DNA from: Capsicum annuum
Taxonomy: Eukaryota; Streptophyta; Magnoliopsida; Solanales; Solanaceae
Length of the DNA stretch: 64,000 nt
Direction: 5' to 3'
Assembly: GCF_002878395.1 (NCBI RefSeq)
Contig: NW_025892707.1
Location: forward strand, 22,631-86,630
The notes below the pieces were generated by a model. It had not been told where the DNA came from. It was given only the letters and a program-made list of their open reading frames with translations, and did no database searches. Shown piece by piece: positions 20,303 to 33,588 of the stretch. The number at the start of each line of letters is the position of its first letter. Position 1 is the stretch's first letter. Position numbers and translations under genes: made by a program.

Positions 20303-23300
20303 CTTTACCTCATTTCAATGTAAACCCCCCTTCACCCCCACCTCCTAAAGTAGTAAAGTTAAGAAGGCTCTTTGGGGTCTAATTTTCTTTCTATCTGACA
20401 GGACAAACAAAGAAATGGGAAGAGATAGTTTTTTTCATTCCATTAATAGAAGTCTAACTAGAAAAAGACTCTCGTTATTACTTTGAGAAAATAATCGTTG
20501 GTTTGACTGATGAACTATATGGGAAAATAGACTTTCTTTCTTTGATTTGAAGCAATATTTTTGAAAAGTAACAATTAAATTTAGTTTGGTTTCAAAAAAC
20601 TTACTGGTTGTATATTAGTTCATTCTGCACCACCAACGACCTCAACTCAAAGGTGCAGGTTGATCTCTCTGGTTGAGGTTGCATTTATTTATTCATGTTC
20701 AAATTGACACATGGGAAGGGCTTACTCTACTAGTGGATCATCTTAGTCTTGCTCCCTTCCTGTAATATTTCTCCCTACTAAAATGAGAATCTCAAGAACC
20801 TATTCAAGCGTTTGTCTTTGTGGGGCGATTGGAAAGTAAAGGAGTATTCATTATTTTACACTCTTCCATTCCACTATTCTGATTGAATTAATTTCTCTTT
20901 CGAATGACCAAGTCATAATGAGATTAAAAACCAATGCTTTCTTGGCCGTGTGGAACATAGATTAGCATTATGTCATTTGTACAAGTGATGACCTACCTAA
21001 GATTGCTATGTACGGACTTAGAGACAAAATATAATATATTTTTTTCCATTCCTCGTGATCCACTTATTTCTCCAAAAAAAAAAGAATAAAGTCATCTTTC
21101 TCCCTTTTCCCAAGAAATCATGACATTACACCATTGGGATACTTTGAATAAACTTGAGTACAGATAGGATACACGGTGCTAAAACCTTTTCTCAAGATAT
21201 CTTCCAAACTGTTGGGGTCGTCACCCCAGATCTTATTCTCCTGGTGTGAAACTAGTTGTTTCTATAGTTTTAGAATTCTTCTAATCGCAAGTACTCCATC
21301 TCCATTATTGTTTATAGGAATATAGTAAGTAAAGAGGAAAAGGCATGACTAGAAGAATTGTGTGAAATAAGTGAATTTATCTAGTTGAGGTATTCTTGTT
21401 CGATTAAGACAAAACTATTCCCTCAATACTGCTTAACTCCATCAAGACTGTACGAGTAGTGAAAAAGTATAGAGCACTTTAGTTAGTTGTTGACCAACAG
21501 AAAACATGGGATCAGGGATGGGTAGTAGACTGATTGTCAAGGAGTGAAAGCCACTTGAATGGTTTGAATGGGGGAACTAAAAAGGGATTTCTACCAATTA
21601 GCCTAGAAAAAAGATAGTAAGCGCCAGGTAAAGTAAGTTACTTGAATGGTGAGATATCCTATAAGACTAAGTAGCAGTAAGAGAGAAGGATAACCTTTTT
21701 AAAAAGTACAAAGCCGCTTGGCCACTACTTACACATCTAGAGCTACAGATTCAACTAGGGAATGGAAGTCAAAGGAAACAAAAGCCCTTAGATAGTACTT
21801 CATCTATGAATAGAAGAGATTTTCTTTCTAGTAGAGCTCATCAAGACCATCATAACCTAACTCCAGGATTGCTACGGGCACTAATCCTTCTATTTAAAGT
21901 TTTTTTTATCCTCTTGAATGTAGTTTGTCCTACAACTTGCTAAAGTGAAGTTTATTCAGCTATATAATCAAGAAACTCTTAACCCTATAGTGAATTCAGA
22001 TATGATACACTAGGAGCTAATGAAATCCATGTAGCTCCTTTGTCTACGGCTAAAATAAGCAAAGATTTTCTGATACCCCCTGTTTAACCAATGAAGATAG
22101 CAAAGAGATAGAATAAGTCATCTTCTATGATTGGTAAAGGGATCAAATGACTTTGAGCTTTGTAATTAAGTACGTGTGGGAAGGAATTGCTTTTAACTAG
22201 TCCAATAACCCTAGAGAGAATGAACGAATTAAGCTTGAAAGCATGAAATTCAGTTGCTAGCCAGACTGGCTGTCTTCTCTCACTTTTATTATCTAGTATT
22301 TTCTTCAAAAAGTCATTTAGAAAGATTTTATTTTAACAGAGAGGATTTCCTTACATTACATACAAAATTTTAGTGGGAATTCACTAAGCCTAAGTTCTTA
22401 ACCCGCTATGATGTGACAATGACTTCTTAATTTATTTCCCTCTCTCCTGCCCTGCCTTTGTTAGTCTTTAATCATCTATAAAGGGAGTGAATTCATCCTA
22501 GGGTTAGAACTTGATGTGATCTTATAGCTATTGGCCCTACCCAACTAACTCTCTCTAAGTAAGAGCTTTCCCTGACATTAGTCTTATCGAAGTTGATACA
22601 AAAAGAGAAAAGGTTAGTGCTTTTACTGTAAGCAACTCTAAAGTGGGCTCCTTTAACTTGACTATTTCTATTTTTTCAGGACGGAGAGACTAAATACAAC
22701 TAAAATCTAAGGGAAGCCCGAAAGTATTCAAAGGGTGATAAAAAGAGACGTGTACTATGAGACCACTAAGACTAATAGGCATTTCGACCAAAAGGGGCAA
22801 GTTTTGTTATAGGATCTACCCCCTAACAAAAAAAAAGAATTCCTTACTGTGGAAAAGTTGGTCAAGTTGAAAAGCATAAAGGTTGAAGGAAATGCACCTT
22901 CTTTGATTAGAAGGGTATGAGACTCATTTTTCCACGTAATTTCTTACAATAGGGTAGGGAAGAATTTAATGGGAGACTATGTAAGTGAGGCAAACCCACA
23001 TAAGAAAAGAAATCAATCTAATCACAGCATTTCAAGCCTTAGAGAATCCGGCTAAAAAGCCTAAATTAGAAAATTCATCTCCCTCTGAGTCTGATTAGAA
23101 AAATAGAGATGAAAGGATTAGTTTTCAGTGAGCTAGTGGGAATCAAGAATGAATTTGAATTTTCCTCGATCCATACTTATTACCATGATCAATTTACTAC
23201 CAGTGCCTATATGGCTATGGTTGTCCCGAAGCGGATCACCCCAATACTTGTGATGAAAGGATAGACTTTCGCTAGCTACAAACTGGAAGTGATTTTTTAT

Positions 23301-23480
23301 TAGTGTTTTAAGTTTGCAAGAACCTACTCCTAACTAAACAATAACTCATTCGAGTAGCCACTATCAGTACTAGTCTAGGAGGTCAATATCAGCTAGTGTC
23401 CCATAACTACCCTAGTTCGTTAGGTATAACATTTTTCGATCAGCTTTAAATACTTGTAAACCATTGGAAGATTGTCTTTA
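20303..23480. other. Presumed mitochondrial spacer, no gene recognised
   Basis: A 74-codon minus frame at 22084-22308 is the longest and has no family features. No tRNA or rRNA seen. Confidence 0.35.
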
Positions 23481-24570
23481 AAAGGGATAAAATTTTTTTC
23501 AAAATCACATACAGCGAAAAAATTCATTTTAGAATAACCCTTTCCTGCTCCTTCACTACTGCTTTATCATTGTCTGCTGAAAGTGTCTCAATTTTAATCA
23601 ACTTTCTTTTAATCATGAACTCGAGCAATTCTTTACCAATTTGTTACTTTTGACCTTTTATATCAACTCGACTACTTGTTGCTGTACTACTATCCATATT
23701 TTTATTATTGATTATATTGGCCAGTATTCGAAGTGTGCTATCTAACTTGTCCTACAATGTAGATACCCTTACAACTGAGGTGTCTTGAGTACATTTGTAC
23801 AATAACCCTAACACATATTATGATAACCTCCAACATATATTGATCGAACTGAATAGTACTATACTAATTATCTCGAGGAAGATATTTATATAAATAAGAT
23901 TTAGTGTTTATAAGATTCATTCTTATCAATAGTTTGATTAAGTTAGGAATTTCATTAAATATATTACATTCATCAAATTGACTATTTATATCTTCAATCT
24001 TTTTTAATAACTCAAGCAATTCTTCATCCGAGATGTCAATTGTATTATTAATGATCTCTTTATTTCTATTATAATCATACAGTAATTTCATAACATTATT
24101 ATTATAAGTAGCATTTTCTTCTTGATTTCTGGTTTTATCAATTATATCCCTGTATAAATTTTCCCAAAACTCATTAATAATAGTATGATTAGATACACAA
24201 TATTCTTTTCTATCACGAATCAAGTTTAACCCCAGAAATCTATTACACAACTTATCACATTTTATCGTAATGTATAATTTCCCAATACCGAGATGATAGG
24301 ATCTATATTAGCAATATGACCAATCACAATCATTCACAAATTTCTCAATATTTGTAACCATAAGGACATGTCTTTTTATTTTTATGGGTAAGATGCACCT
24401 ATTACTAGGATAGTTTTGCATCATTGTATTTTTTTCTTTCGCATCAGATTCATTAGGTTTTTTGTAGTAATCGATGACCCTTTTTTATTTTACTTCACAT
24501 AACTTTTCATTTCCTTGATAGCCGAAAGTTCTCCAAATGTATGAAATGATGGAGGACTTAGTACTATCCA
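23480..24570. other. AT-rich segment, possible mitochondrial plasmid-derived DNA
   Basis: Base composition drops sharply in GC compared with its neighbours, and it holds the 128-codon minus frame 23864-24250. Linear plasmids of plant mitochondria are AT-rich and often integrate into the main genome; that origin is an inference from composition and codon style only. Confidence 0.35.
23864..24250 (-). CDS. Unknown 128-aa frame, Asn/Ile/Leu/Lys-rich
   Basis: The predicted protein is hydrophilic and AT-codon-biased, with NRNKEIINNTIDISDEELLE and a leucine-rich acidic helix (ELLELLKKIEDINSQFDE). It ends YKYLPRDN. It is unlike its surroundings in both composition and length of open frame, and could be the C-terminal part of a plasmid-encoded protein. 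No catalytic motif is visible, and I do not assign a function. Confidence 0.4.
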   Translation of the reverse strand: MCNRFLGLNLIRDRKEYCVSNHTIINEFWENLYRDIIDKTRNQEENATYNNNVMKLLYDYNRNKEIINNTIDISDEELLELLKKIEDINSQFDECNIFNEIPNLIKLLIRMNLINTKSYLYKYLPRDN

Positions 24571-24597
24571 TTACGGTGTGGTTGGATTCTTATGTTC

Positions 24598-24700
24598 ATT
24601 TATTAAGGATTCTAAGTTGTTCTCTCTTAAGGGTAGATAAGATACTTCTTAAGGATTTCTAAGTTCTTCTCTCTTAAGGGTGGATGAGATACTATGTTCA
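24598..24700 (+). repeat. Tandem repeat, two ~50-bp units
   Basis: AAGGATTCTAAGTTGTTCTC with TCTTAAGGGTAGATAAGATAC is followed at once by a second copy with small changes. Confidence 0.8.
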
Positions 24701-24942
24701 TTTTTGAATAAGACTATCGCAAATTTCTTTATCAAACTCATTTTCTAAATGATATAGAGATACTGTAGTATACTACTAGGGATAACTTGTGCTCTTATTA
24801 TTCTATCAAAAGTAGGAAAGAGCAAGCGTCTAATCAGATCAATCAAGAGATCGAGGCAAAGACGTTACTTCGCTAGGACGGAGTTGCTATCAATTGAGGA
24901 TTAGCCGAGGGGCCCTTTTTTCTTTTATAATGGAAGAGACTA

Positions 24943-25140
24943 TAACTGGGTACAAATAGGACTGTGAAGACGAGTAGGCAAGCATGGGGGTTGTACTGGT
25001 TAGCTTTGAGTTATCGAGTGATGATTACCCGAGATGAATTCTATCATGTAGCTGGATACAAATAGGCTTGTCAAAGATGAGCAGGCAAGCACGCGGGTTG
25101 TACCGGTCAGCTTTAAGCTGTCGAGTGGTGATTACTACAT
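24943..25140 (+). repeat. Imperfect tandem repeat, two ~107-bp units
   Basis: The first unit holds GGTACAAATAGG, GAGTAGGCAAGCATG, GGTTGTACTGGTTAGCTTT and GAGTGATGATTACC. The second repeats these landmarks about 107 bp later with point changes. The function is unknown. Confidence 0.8.
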
Positions 25141-27535
25141 CTCTTAAGTAAGGACACGGGGGTCTTGTCTTATAATAAATGGGGTACTCTCTTCTTTGAT
25201 GTACGCTATATTATTGTGTCCTATTCCTTAAGGAGTGATCCGGGATTAACCCACGTGGCGATACCCGCTAAAAGAAATAGAGCCTTTTGTAGTCAAATAC
25301 GTATGAGGAAAGGACAATTATTCAACATAATAAAATCTAATGGATGGGGTTCCATATTCATGAAAATCCAGGTTTAAACCATGGTATGGAACCAAGACAA
25401 CATAATAAAAATAGGGTTACAAATAATATAATAGGAAAGAGAAAGGATTTCCAATATCTATAAATAGAAGCCGTTTTCTATATTTGGAAAAGCAAAGAGA
25501 GAGATGGATCTAGCCACAACTAAAAGATTTTTCAAATGAATCAAAGAATTCTCTATGTGGAAAATAAAATGCATCAATGTCATCAAAATCTGCATGGAAT
25601 TTTAGAACACGTGCCCGTTATTTTATAGGAGCTAGTGGAACAACACACTCAACAACTCCTAAACCAAATAAGAACTTTGGAAGAAGAGAAGAGGACCCTC
25701 ATCCGAGAGAGGGAGGACCTTATAGTTAGAATAGACTCCACATCCATGGCAGAAACAACTAAGAGTCAGTCGACTCATTGGAGTTTCAGAAGGTTTAAAT
25801 AAGTATCTGTAGATACTTTGTCATATGCTTTCATTAAAGGTGTTCTTGTTCTTTGTGGAGATCTACTTCTATGCATTGTGTCATTGTTGTATATGTATCA
25901 CTAATGCTTCTCTTTGTAATATTGTGTTGTGTGGCTGGTCTATATCTGCTTCCCATGTAACAAAATGCTTCTAGTGCTAGAATAAATAGAATCTTCTTTG
26001 TTTTAGTTCATTCTCTTTCCTTGTTTTGTGTAGAAAAATTATTGATTTGAATTGGCTAGTTCGTACGGGACCAAGTACTTTATGAGACTATATAAAACCA
26101 TAAAGCTTTTATTAGGAGCTCGGATCGGCCCAACCTATTTTGAAAACAAAATGACGAGTACCACTTTTTGAAAAAAAAACATCTTCCATGGGTATGTGAA
26201 GCCAGTAGCCACGAGAACAATAATCCTGATTGGGGTTTCCACATTTGAAAATCCTCATACAACAAGTACTTTATTCCTTTGAAAATTGGTTTTACAACCT
26301 ACTTCCGACTTTCAAAACTCCCTACACGCGAGGCTAAGACAAACTCAAACATACAAAAAAAGTATATATATGCTTTACAAGATCTCTAGGGAAATAATGT
26401 CATCACATAATTGTCCCAGAGGCCATTGAAAACTAGAATTTAATGTTAGAGATAGAAACCAAACATTTAACAATAATGCTCGAAAGTAATAGCATGGCAA
26501 AATAAAATTACGCGATAGAATTTCAATACTGCTACCATGGTTACCCTTCTAATAGCTTTTATTTATAGAGCCATATTTTGTCCCTTACGTGAAGCATATA
26601 TGTATGATTTGGATTTTAGGTTTTTCCAGATTATATGTAATTGTTTATAATCATTTATTGGTTCTAAACCAACTTACAAGCATATTCACCTATATCAATT
26701 TTCTCATAATGAATTGTAGTAGAGCTATATCCTTATTATTCAGCAAAAATATGCTAATCGAATTAGTTATAGTATGTCTTGCTCTTCCTTTTGTGTTATA
26801 CTTTCTCGAGAGTAGTGATAAAAATTACTTGAATATGATATCAATGAAGTTTGTATGTACCTGGATGTGGATCTTCTATATTGGTTTAGATATCTCAAGG
26901 TTATAGAAGATGTCTCACAATTGACTTTTCCAGAATTACGGAATGAAGAAGTTATAAAAGATTTTGACTAAAGATATTATAGAAGCCGATGTTCCAAAAA
27001 AAAAGTTGATGATAGATGGCGCCATGAGTGCTTGGTTTTTGTATGTATATACATAGTAGGATATTTTGTGTCTTTTACAAAATACTTCTCTAAAAAACAA
27101 TCAACGAGAAATGTTGTATATAGTGTACAAACCCCGCTTACTATGAATTATCCCTCTACCATTTGCTCAACTAGCTATAGGGTTTAGCGCTGGTCAGCAT
27201 TTATTTAAATCGATTGCCCAAAGGGTTTGTATTTTATGCATGAGTGATCTAAATAGCGCTTATATTTCCTAAGAGTGTTGATTGGTATAGAATTTTGGAT
27301 GTCTTAAGAGATATCTACTATTTCGATATAGATTCCCTTTGTAATTATTTAAATAAATTGACTCTTTAAGATAGTCCAAATACCGGTAGTGATAGTTTTG
27401 AGGTTAGCAATCCACCTTTTCTGAATCATGCATTGAGAATATTTCATCCTTAGTGGGAAGGTATCATACAAGGAATGAAGTTGGGGGTCAGGTTGGATAA
27501 CTATTTACCAAGTCCGTGCAAGAATAGTTGTATGA
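25141..27535. other. Presumed mitochondrial or plasmid-like spacer
   Basis: Plus-strand frames at 25165-25377 and 26589-26906 (the latter hydrophobic, ...LIVCLALPFVLYFLE) are open but unrecognised. The composition is AT-rich from about 26400 on. Confidence 0.3.
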
Positions 27536-27559
27536 CATTTGAATTTCGTTTTCTGCTTG

Positions 27560-28290
27560 GCCAAAAAAACTTCTTACTAAAAGAGCTAGAATATTCAAAC
27601 TAACAATTAGAAAATCTTACCATATTTAATAATAAATTGGGATTTGAGTACATTACAAATAAAATATCACTAGATACAACTTTATTCACATCTTCTAATC
27701 TAGGGGCTGGTTTTTGTGCTTTAGTGAATGACTAAGTGAATATTGAAAAAGTATTAACAGATGTAGTATCATGCAGCCTGGGTTATATTGCCCTTTACTT
27801 TACTCTTATTATGATTGGTGTATGGTGTGTTGTTTGGTACAAGGTGGACCATAGCTCTATATCGGACCCATCTCTTATTTGTCCCTTTATAAACTACAAG
27901 GGATTTTCCCAACCCGTACATCGAGTTCTAGGTTTTCAGGTTATCAAGTTTCTAGAAAAAGAGAGTGCAACACAGTCAAAACCAGTGAACCAAGATATGA
28001 GCAAGGACCCTTTATGTGAATTATCGATTCCAGCTAGTGGACCTCTTTTGAAGGCTGTTGGATTGGGGATTATGGCATTCTTCATTTTAGCAGTGGGTAT
28101 AGTCCTAACCAAAATGGGGTGGGTTTACTCCTTTTTTTGTTTTTGGATTATATAGTTGTATAAAAGCGACCGAGGCAATGGGCATAGGGTGGAGTAACTT
28201 TTTTACGTTGTTGTTAGTTAAGGGCCTAGTACCTTTTATAGTAGCTCTAATGGGTGGGTTCACTCCTCCTATTCTTTTCTGAGGTAGGGT
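27560..28290 (+). pseudogene. Degenerate unknown membrane-protein frame
   Basis: The open core is 27736-28155 (139 codons). The same phase reads back across a stop to about 27660 (LDTTLFTSSNLGAGFCALVN), and after a frame change forward to about 28278 (NFFTLLLVKGLVPFIVALMG). Predicted membrane segments fall near residues 14-35 and 105-128 of the core and in the tail. The central part is hydrophilic. The extended length and repeated hydrophobic segments suggest a real ancestral gene, perhaps plasmid- or mitochondrion-encoded. I do not recognise it. Confidence 0.4.
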
Positions 28291-28299
28291 AAGGGGTTT

Positions 28300-31200
28300 G
28301 TAGATAAGGGCATGAGGGTTATATATTTTCTACAATGAAAGAGAACTATCTATTATTAGGTTTAGCGACCTTGGAAATTTATTAGGTCAAGAAACCTTGG
28401 AAATGTGGAGTGTAAGCGAGAATTTTTTTCATGGCTGAACATTACCTTATTAAGGGATTTGTCATTCGATATAGGGCTATTCTATTGTCAATCCTTCAAA
28501 CTATGATAGGCGACCTTAGATGATTGAGTGTTGGAGCCATTGTATATGTGTCAAGAAAAGATATAAGAATCCAAACTTGGGTGTGAAGTTGATCAAAGAA
28601 GGTTGGGTGTGATCATCAGCATGCTACATGACATAATTTGAAAAAAGGAGGGCTACAAACTTGAAATCTCAATGATAGTCAGTGAAGTCACAAGTCTATT
28701 TTGAAGAACCCTTAATGTCGGGTAAAAAGTTAGGCATCTAAATGAAGATATGAAGTCAGATATTCACTCTACTTTTATTGTAGTCGATAAAACTTGAAAG
28801 CAATTGAAATAGCCTCAACCCTAGGCTAGGATAGGTTTGAGTTCGATGGGTAAAAGTGCTACAAGATCTACTTCATAGGGATAGATTGGATTCTTAGCTC
28901 TTTGGAACCCTTGTCCTTGCTTGGCTTTGCTTTGCGGATTTTATCATTGATTTTGTGTCAAATTTCTAATAGGCCAAAGAACTTGATTCACCTTGTGTGT
29001 TAAAATTGTTTTCAAGAATGGAATTCGAAGCTAGAAATGCAAGCTCTGAGGGATTCACCACTCCCTGGACTTCTTGCCCAAGTGTTAAGAAGAATACGAT
29101 ATTAGGAGCAAAAGGCAGTGTTTGAGAATCCGATTTGTGTTGATTGCACATAGCCTTTACTATTCAAGTTTTACACCTAGTCAAAGCATCATTACTAATA
29201 GTTTGTACATGGCTAAATCCTGGTTATGAAATAAGATTTTGTAAGATCTTGATCAATCAGTCCCTCTAAATTGCGCTTATTCCAAAAATAGCTTAGTCTA
29301 AGCATGAATGTGCAGCCTTTCACTTACTCTTCCTTCAATTCGAGGATTTCACTGCTAGGATTGTTGCAAAAGTCTGTCCCTACTCTTTAGATCTTACTTA
29401 CTAATTGGTTTTTTCACTATAGGCATATTCCTTCGGCTAGAGGAATTTGCCTGACCTATCCCAACAAGCAGGTCTTATCAGTAGCCTATCATATTCTCTG
29501 CTCCCGAAGAGTCTAGGCCGGTCGGCAATGCCGTTGAATGAACAAAGACTTTTTTTATCCAATGTTGTTTCAATATTGAAACTCTTTTTCTACTCTTCCT
29601 AAAAAGAGGGCTCGATGCAAACTAAAGTCCGAAGGACGACCGAGGTTTTCCAATCTTCCAAGTTAAAGGACATATCCTATTAACTAAGAAATCCATTTTC
29701 TCATGGAGGAGTCCATCGTACTTTCACTTTTTTTGCTATCATGATGGATAAAGAGACGTGAGAAGATAGAAAGCCAAGGTTTATGCATATTATATTAAAT
29801 ATTAATAACCCATGGGGAAGGTTTTGCAATGGTGTCCTTATAACAAGAATCGTACCGTTCTCTATATGTGCCATGGCCCGATGGAATGAAAACAGAGGGA
29901 GTCAAAGATGAAAGAGAACTCCAAAGAAGGGTGTCCCTATAACAGATACAAATGATTTCTCATCTATTTTACAAGCTCCAATGGACCGAATAGCATAGAG
30001 GACATGGAAAGATTGGAAGAAGAGTGAAGTGTTACCTTCGGCTCTTGGTCTCGAGGGACACTTCATTTCCGTATATGCATGCGGAGATCTTTCCAAGATT
30101 TCACATTTCCCTTTCCTTTCTGTAATATATTTTACCAAAGGGCTTCTTACGATCCTTCAAGGCCAAGAGACACCGAAGGGGTCTACATCAAGAACTTTAA
30201 TTTTTCCAATAAGGTTAGGTTAGTATACTGCTTTTTTCTTTCTATCTTTTCTTTGACAGAAGGGAGAAAGAAGCATTGTATTACTCTTGATTATTGATTA
30301 TTAGGAGAGCCCCCTGCTCCAATCATTGATAGCCAAATACGAGAGTCCAGTCCAGCTCTTATGCTTGAGACCAAAGGTTTTTTTCAATCATTGCATTAAT
30401 TGCATGGAGACAACGATTAGCTAGGGAAAAGAAAGGGTAGGAATTGTTTACTTCAAAGGGATAAACCATTATTAAAGCATAGACGCCTGTGGAAGAAAGA
30501 GGAACAAGGAAGCTTTATAGGAAGTAGTAGTATTCTAGAATCCTCACTAAAAGCAAGAAAAGGGATGCTCAAAAGCAAAGCCTCAAAATGAACATTCTTT
30601 CATAGACAACAGACTCAAAAGAAAAAATCACAGCGAGGACTCCCAGGTCTCGATCTACTTCTGCATCAACGTGAGGAAAAAAAAATGAATAAACATAAAA
30701 TAAAAGAAAAAAAGATAAGATCTAAATCAGACATGGTGTAGTTTTTTCTAGAGGGTAAGGGCTGTTGAAGAGTAGTCCAAAAAGGGATATATGTCCCAGA
30801 GGAAAGCTCGAGAATGATAGTAACTTCTTTCTAGTTCTAATGTAATGGAGCAAGGATGGCTAAGTTCAGGTATTACAATTCTAAAAAATGAAAATGGTAT
30901 TGTATCTTCCTCATTCAATTTTTGTATGGATCTTGGTTCACACTTTCTAGCTTTTCCACTCATGACAAGGCTCATCTTACTTGTGTATCGCCTCAATAAA
31001 ATAAATTTATACAACTATCATATATATATATATATATGTGGTCTAATGATTATTGGGCATGGTTTGCCAAAGAATTTTAGTCTTTAAAGATAAAAAAGTA
31101 TTCAACTACTCCCATCGCTAGGCCTACTAGGACTTTAGGAAATCACTTTAGTGCTGCGCAGCGAGTAGGGAAGATGTAGCCGAAGTTCCTTAGAGAGCTA

Positions 31201-33570
31201 TAAGTAAAGAACTAGGATGGAAATGCCCATAGAGGTAGTAGCTAGAGAGGCCAGGCTAAAAGGCATGAGTCTGAAGCAGAGCTTACTAATAGGGGGAAAC
31301 CAAATGCCCCAAGGAGAAGACATAACATATAGAGAGTGAGGGCAACAGAAATATGAGCAACCTTTATATGGTACAAGCTATAGGAGAATCACAAATACTT
31401 AGGGAAGTGGAGTCATTGTGAAGACTAGTGTAGCGGTCCCTAACTTTTATGGAATATGAGATCCCTCCATGGTCTTAAACTGATTATCCGCGATAGACCA
31501 GTATTTCAAACTAGAAGAAATTACGAACTCAAGAGTGGTTACATCTCACTATTACTAAGACAAAGTTAAAGGTAAATAAAAAGGCAGGCTTATGGTGAGC
31601 ACATGTACGACAGAAAAGGGAAAAGGAGGAGAATCGCTATGAACAACAAGAAGTTCGTCAGTTTAAGGATTCATTTCAACCAGTTGATGGCCTAATAATT
31701 TTAAGGATCTGAGATAAGGTTGTTTTTGAAATGGCTATGAGAGAGTACATAGAGGAGTTTTTTGAACTCCTGTATCTACAATATAGAGTGAAGAACTAAA
31801 GTGAATTGTAGGTAACCTTCCTAACTCTGCCATACCTCCTTAATGTCTCTTAGGGTTTAAAGAAGAAATGAGGTGACCTTATTCTCTTCTATCCTTTATC
31901 TATACATATAGTAGCGCACGCTGGCTAGTAATAGATAGTAGGCACTTATTTTATTTTTGGCTTCCTCTATGTTTTTTTTTTATAGATCAGGTTCAAACTA
32001 CTAAAGCTCATAGGAAAAGTCAAAGAGAATAGGAATTTCCCATATTCATATATGTATCTTAGCTCCCAGCCTCTTTCCTATCTATTTGCGTTGCTAAGCT
32101 GACATAGGGCTGAAAGAGGCATGCCCCTGTGTTTGAAAATAGATCACTCCTAGCTAATGGTCGACTGAATCCTTGGCCTATTTGAAAGAATTATCTTCAC
32201 ACTTTAGGTAATGTGTAGGCTGCTTAAGCCTACCTAAGCTTGATAAAGGGAAGATGGATTTGGTGTTGAGTGCCCTTTCTTCTCATCTTCCTATAAAAGC
32301 GGCTGGGGATTTGACTTGACTTAATCATATTGGGAATTATGATCCCCCTCCATTCTTTTTTTCTAATTGAATAGATTTTTTTTCTTTAGTGGTTTTGCCC
32401 AATCTACTATCCAAAAAAAAGGGAATGACTCATCTATCCCACCTAGCCAAGCAAGAAAAATAGATTAGATATAAAGTTGCATAAAGCCCAGTGAAAATTA
32501 TTAAGAATTTGAATAATGCAAAGCACAGAAGAACATAAACCACAAATGCAAACAATAAAAACAAGTACAGGCATAAAAGTGCAAGATGATCCATATATGC
32601 TCGACCATGAAAATAAGAAAACAACTTAATATCCACTATTTATGATTCAGAACAATATATATTTCTTCTTTCATTACCCTTCTTGATGATGTGCAACACC
32701 AACTTGTGCTCTTTTTCTCTTTAACTATGAACCATATACCATACCAAAACCAAAGTTTAGGAAAAAGTATTCTTAACGGTTTCAATATGGAAAATGGAGA
32801 GTAACATAGCCAAGGATGAACTGTCGATTATCCATTTATGCGAACCAATAAGAATGCATTTCCAATCAAGCCTGTGTTGGTGCTGCCACCATGGATAACA
32901 TAAGTATGCTGTTAGGTTCCAATATGCAGGATGTCTTTAGATTTCTGCATATTAGCACCTATGTGAAAAGGGAAGCCAAAGATTCTGAACTCTAGTTTCT
33001 TAAACATGTCATCGCCATGGAAGATGCTAGTCACATCATAACCATATTGGGTGGAAGTCCCCCAACTACCAATCTATGAGTGCTGAACGATTTAACTAGA
33101 TATGTTGATAGCTTACTGAAGATTAAAGATATTTCTATCATTCTTTAGAGATAAAGGCTTGGATTGCTGCATATTATTTGTGTTCAAAAAGCACATGCTA
33201 GAACCCCTGGCTCTCTTCATTATGTGATGATGTTGAAACTCGTGATGATATGGCTTTCTGTTTTTGACAAGCTTATTTTGAGCTTGACGATTAGAACAGA
33301 CCTATCGCCTGTTGAGGATAGCACTGTATTATTTTGGATTCATATAAATAGGAAAGCTCTCTGTGCATTCAAAAGAAAGTTCAACTCTTATGGAGGTGAA
33401 ACCCACTATTTGAGGAAAAATAATGACATATGATCCATAAATAGCTACGTGCCTTCCAAAGTAAGTATCAGCCCAAGGGTAGGATAGGCAAGCTATTGTA
33501 TGATCATGATGCAGTTGCGACTGAGGAAGAGTGTTGGTGATACTTTCGCCTTATAGGGATGACTTTGTTC
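28300..33570. other. Presumed mitochondrial spacer, no assigned gene
   Basis: Sequence near 29490-29640 has a G- and C-containing style typical of plant mitochondrial spacer. A stop-broken plus-strand frame from the ATG at 32892 to about 33430 has protein-like content (SHIITILGGSPPTTNL, YVDSLLKIKDISIIL) but no family I can name. A (TA)n tract lies at 31020-31038. Confidence 0.3.
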
Positions 33571-33588
33571 CTCTCTCTTCTTACATAT

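Noticed and set aside
24598..25140. Short tandem repeats as a CRISPR array
   Set aside because: There are only two units each, with no unique spacers of fixed length, in a plant genome.
32430..32636. Strongly hydrophobic 68-codon minus frame
   Set aside because: It reads an A-rich stretch of the plus strand; the F/L/Y-rich composition follows from that and no motif is visible.
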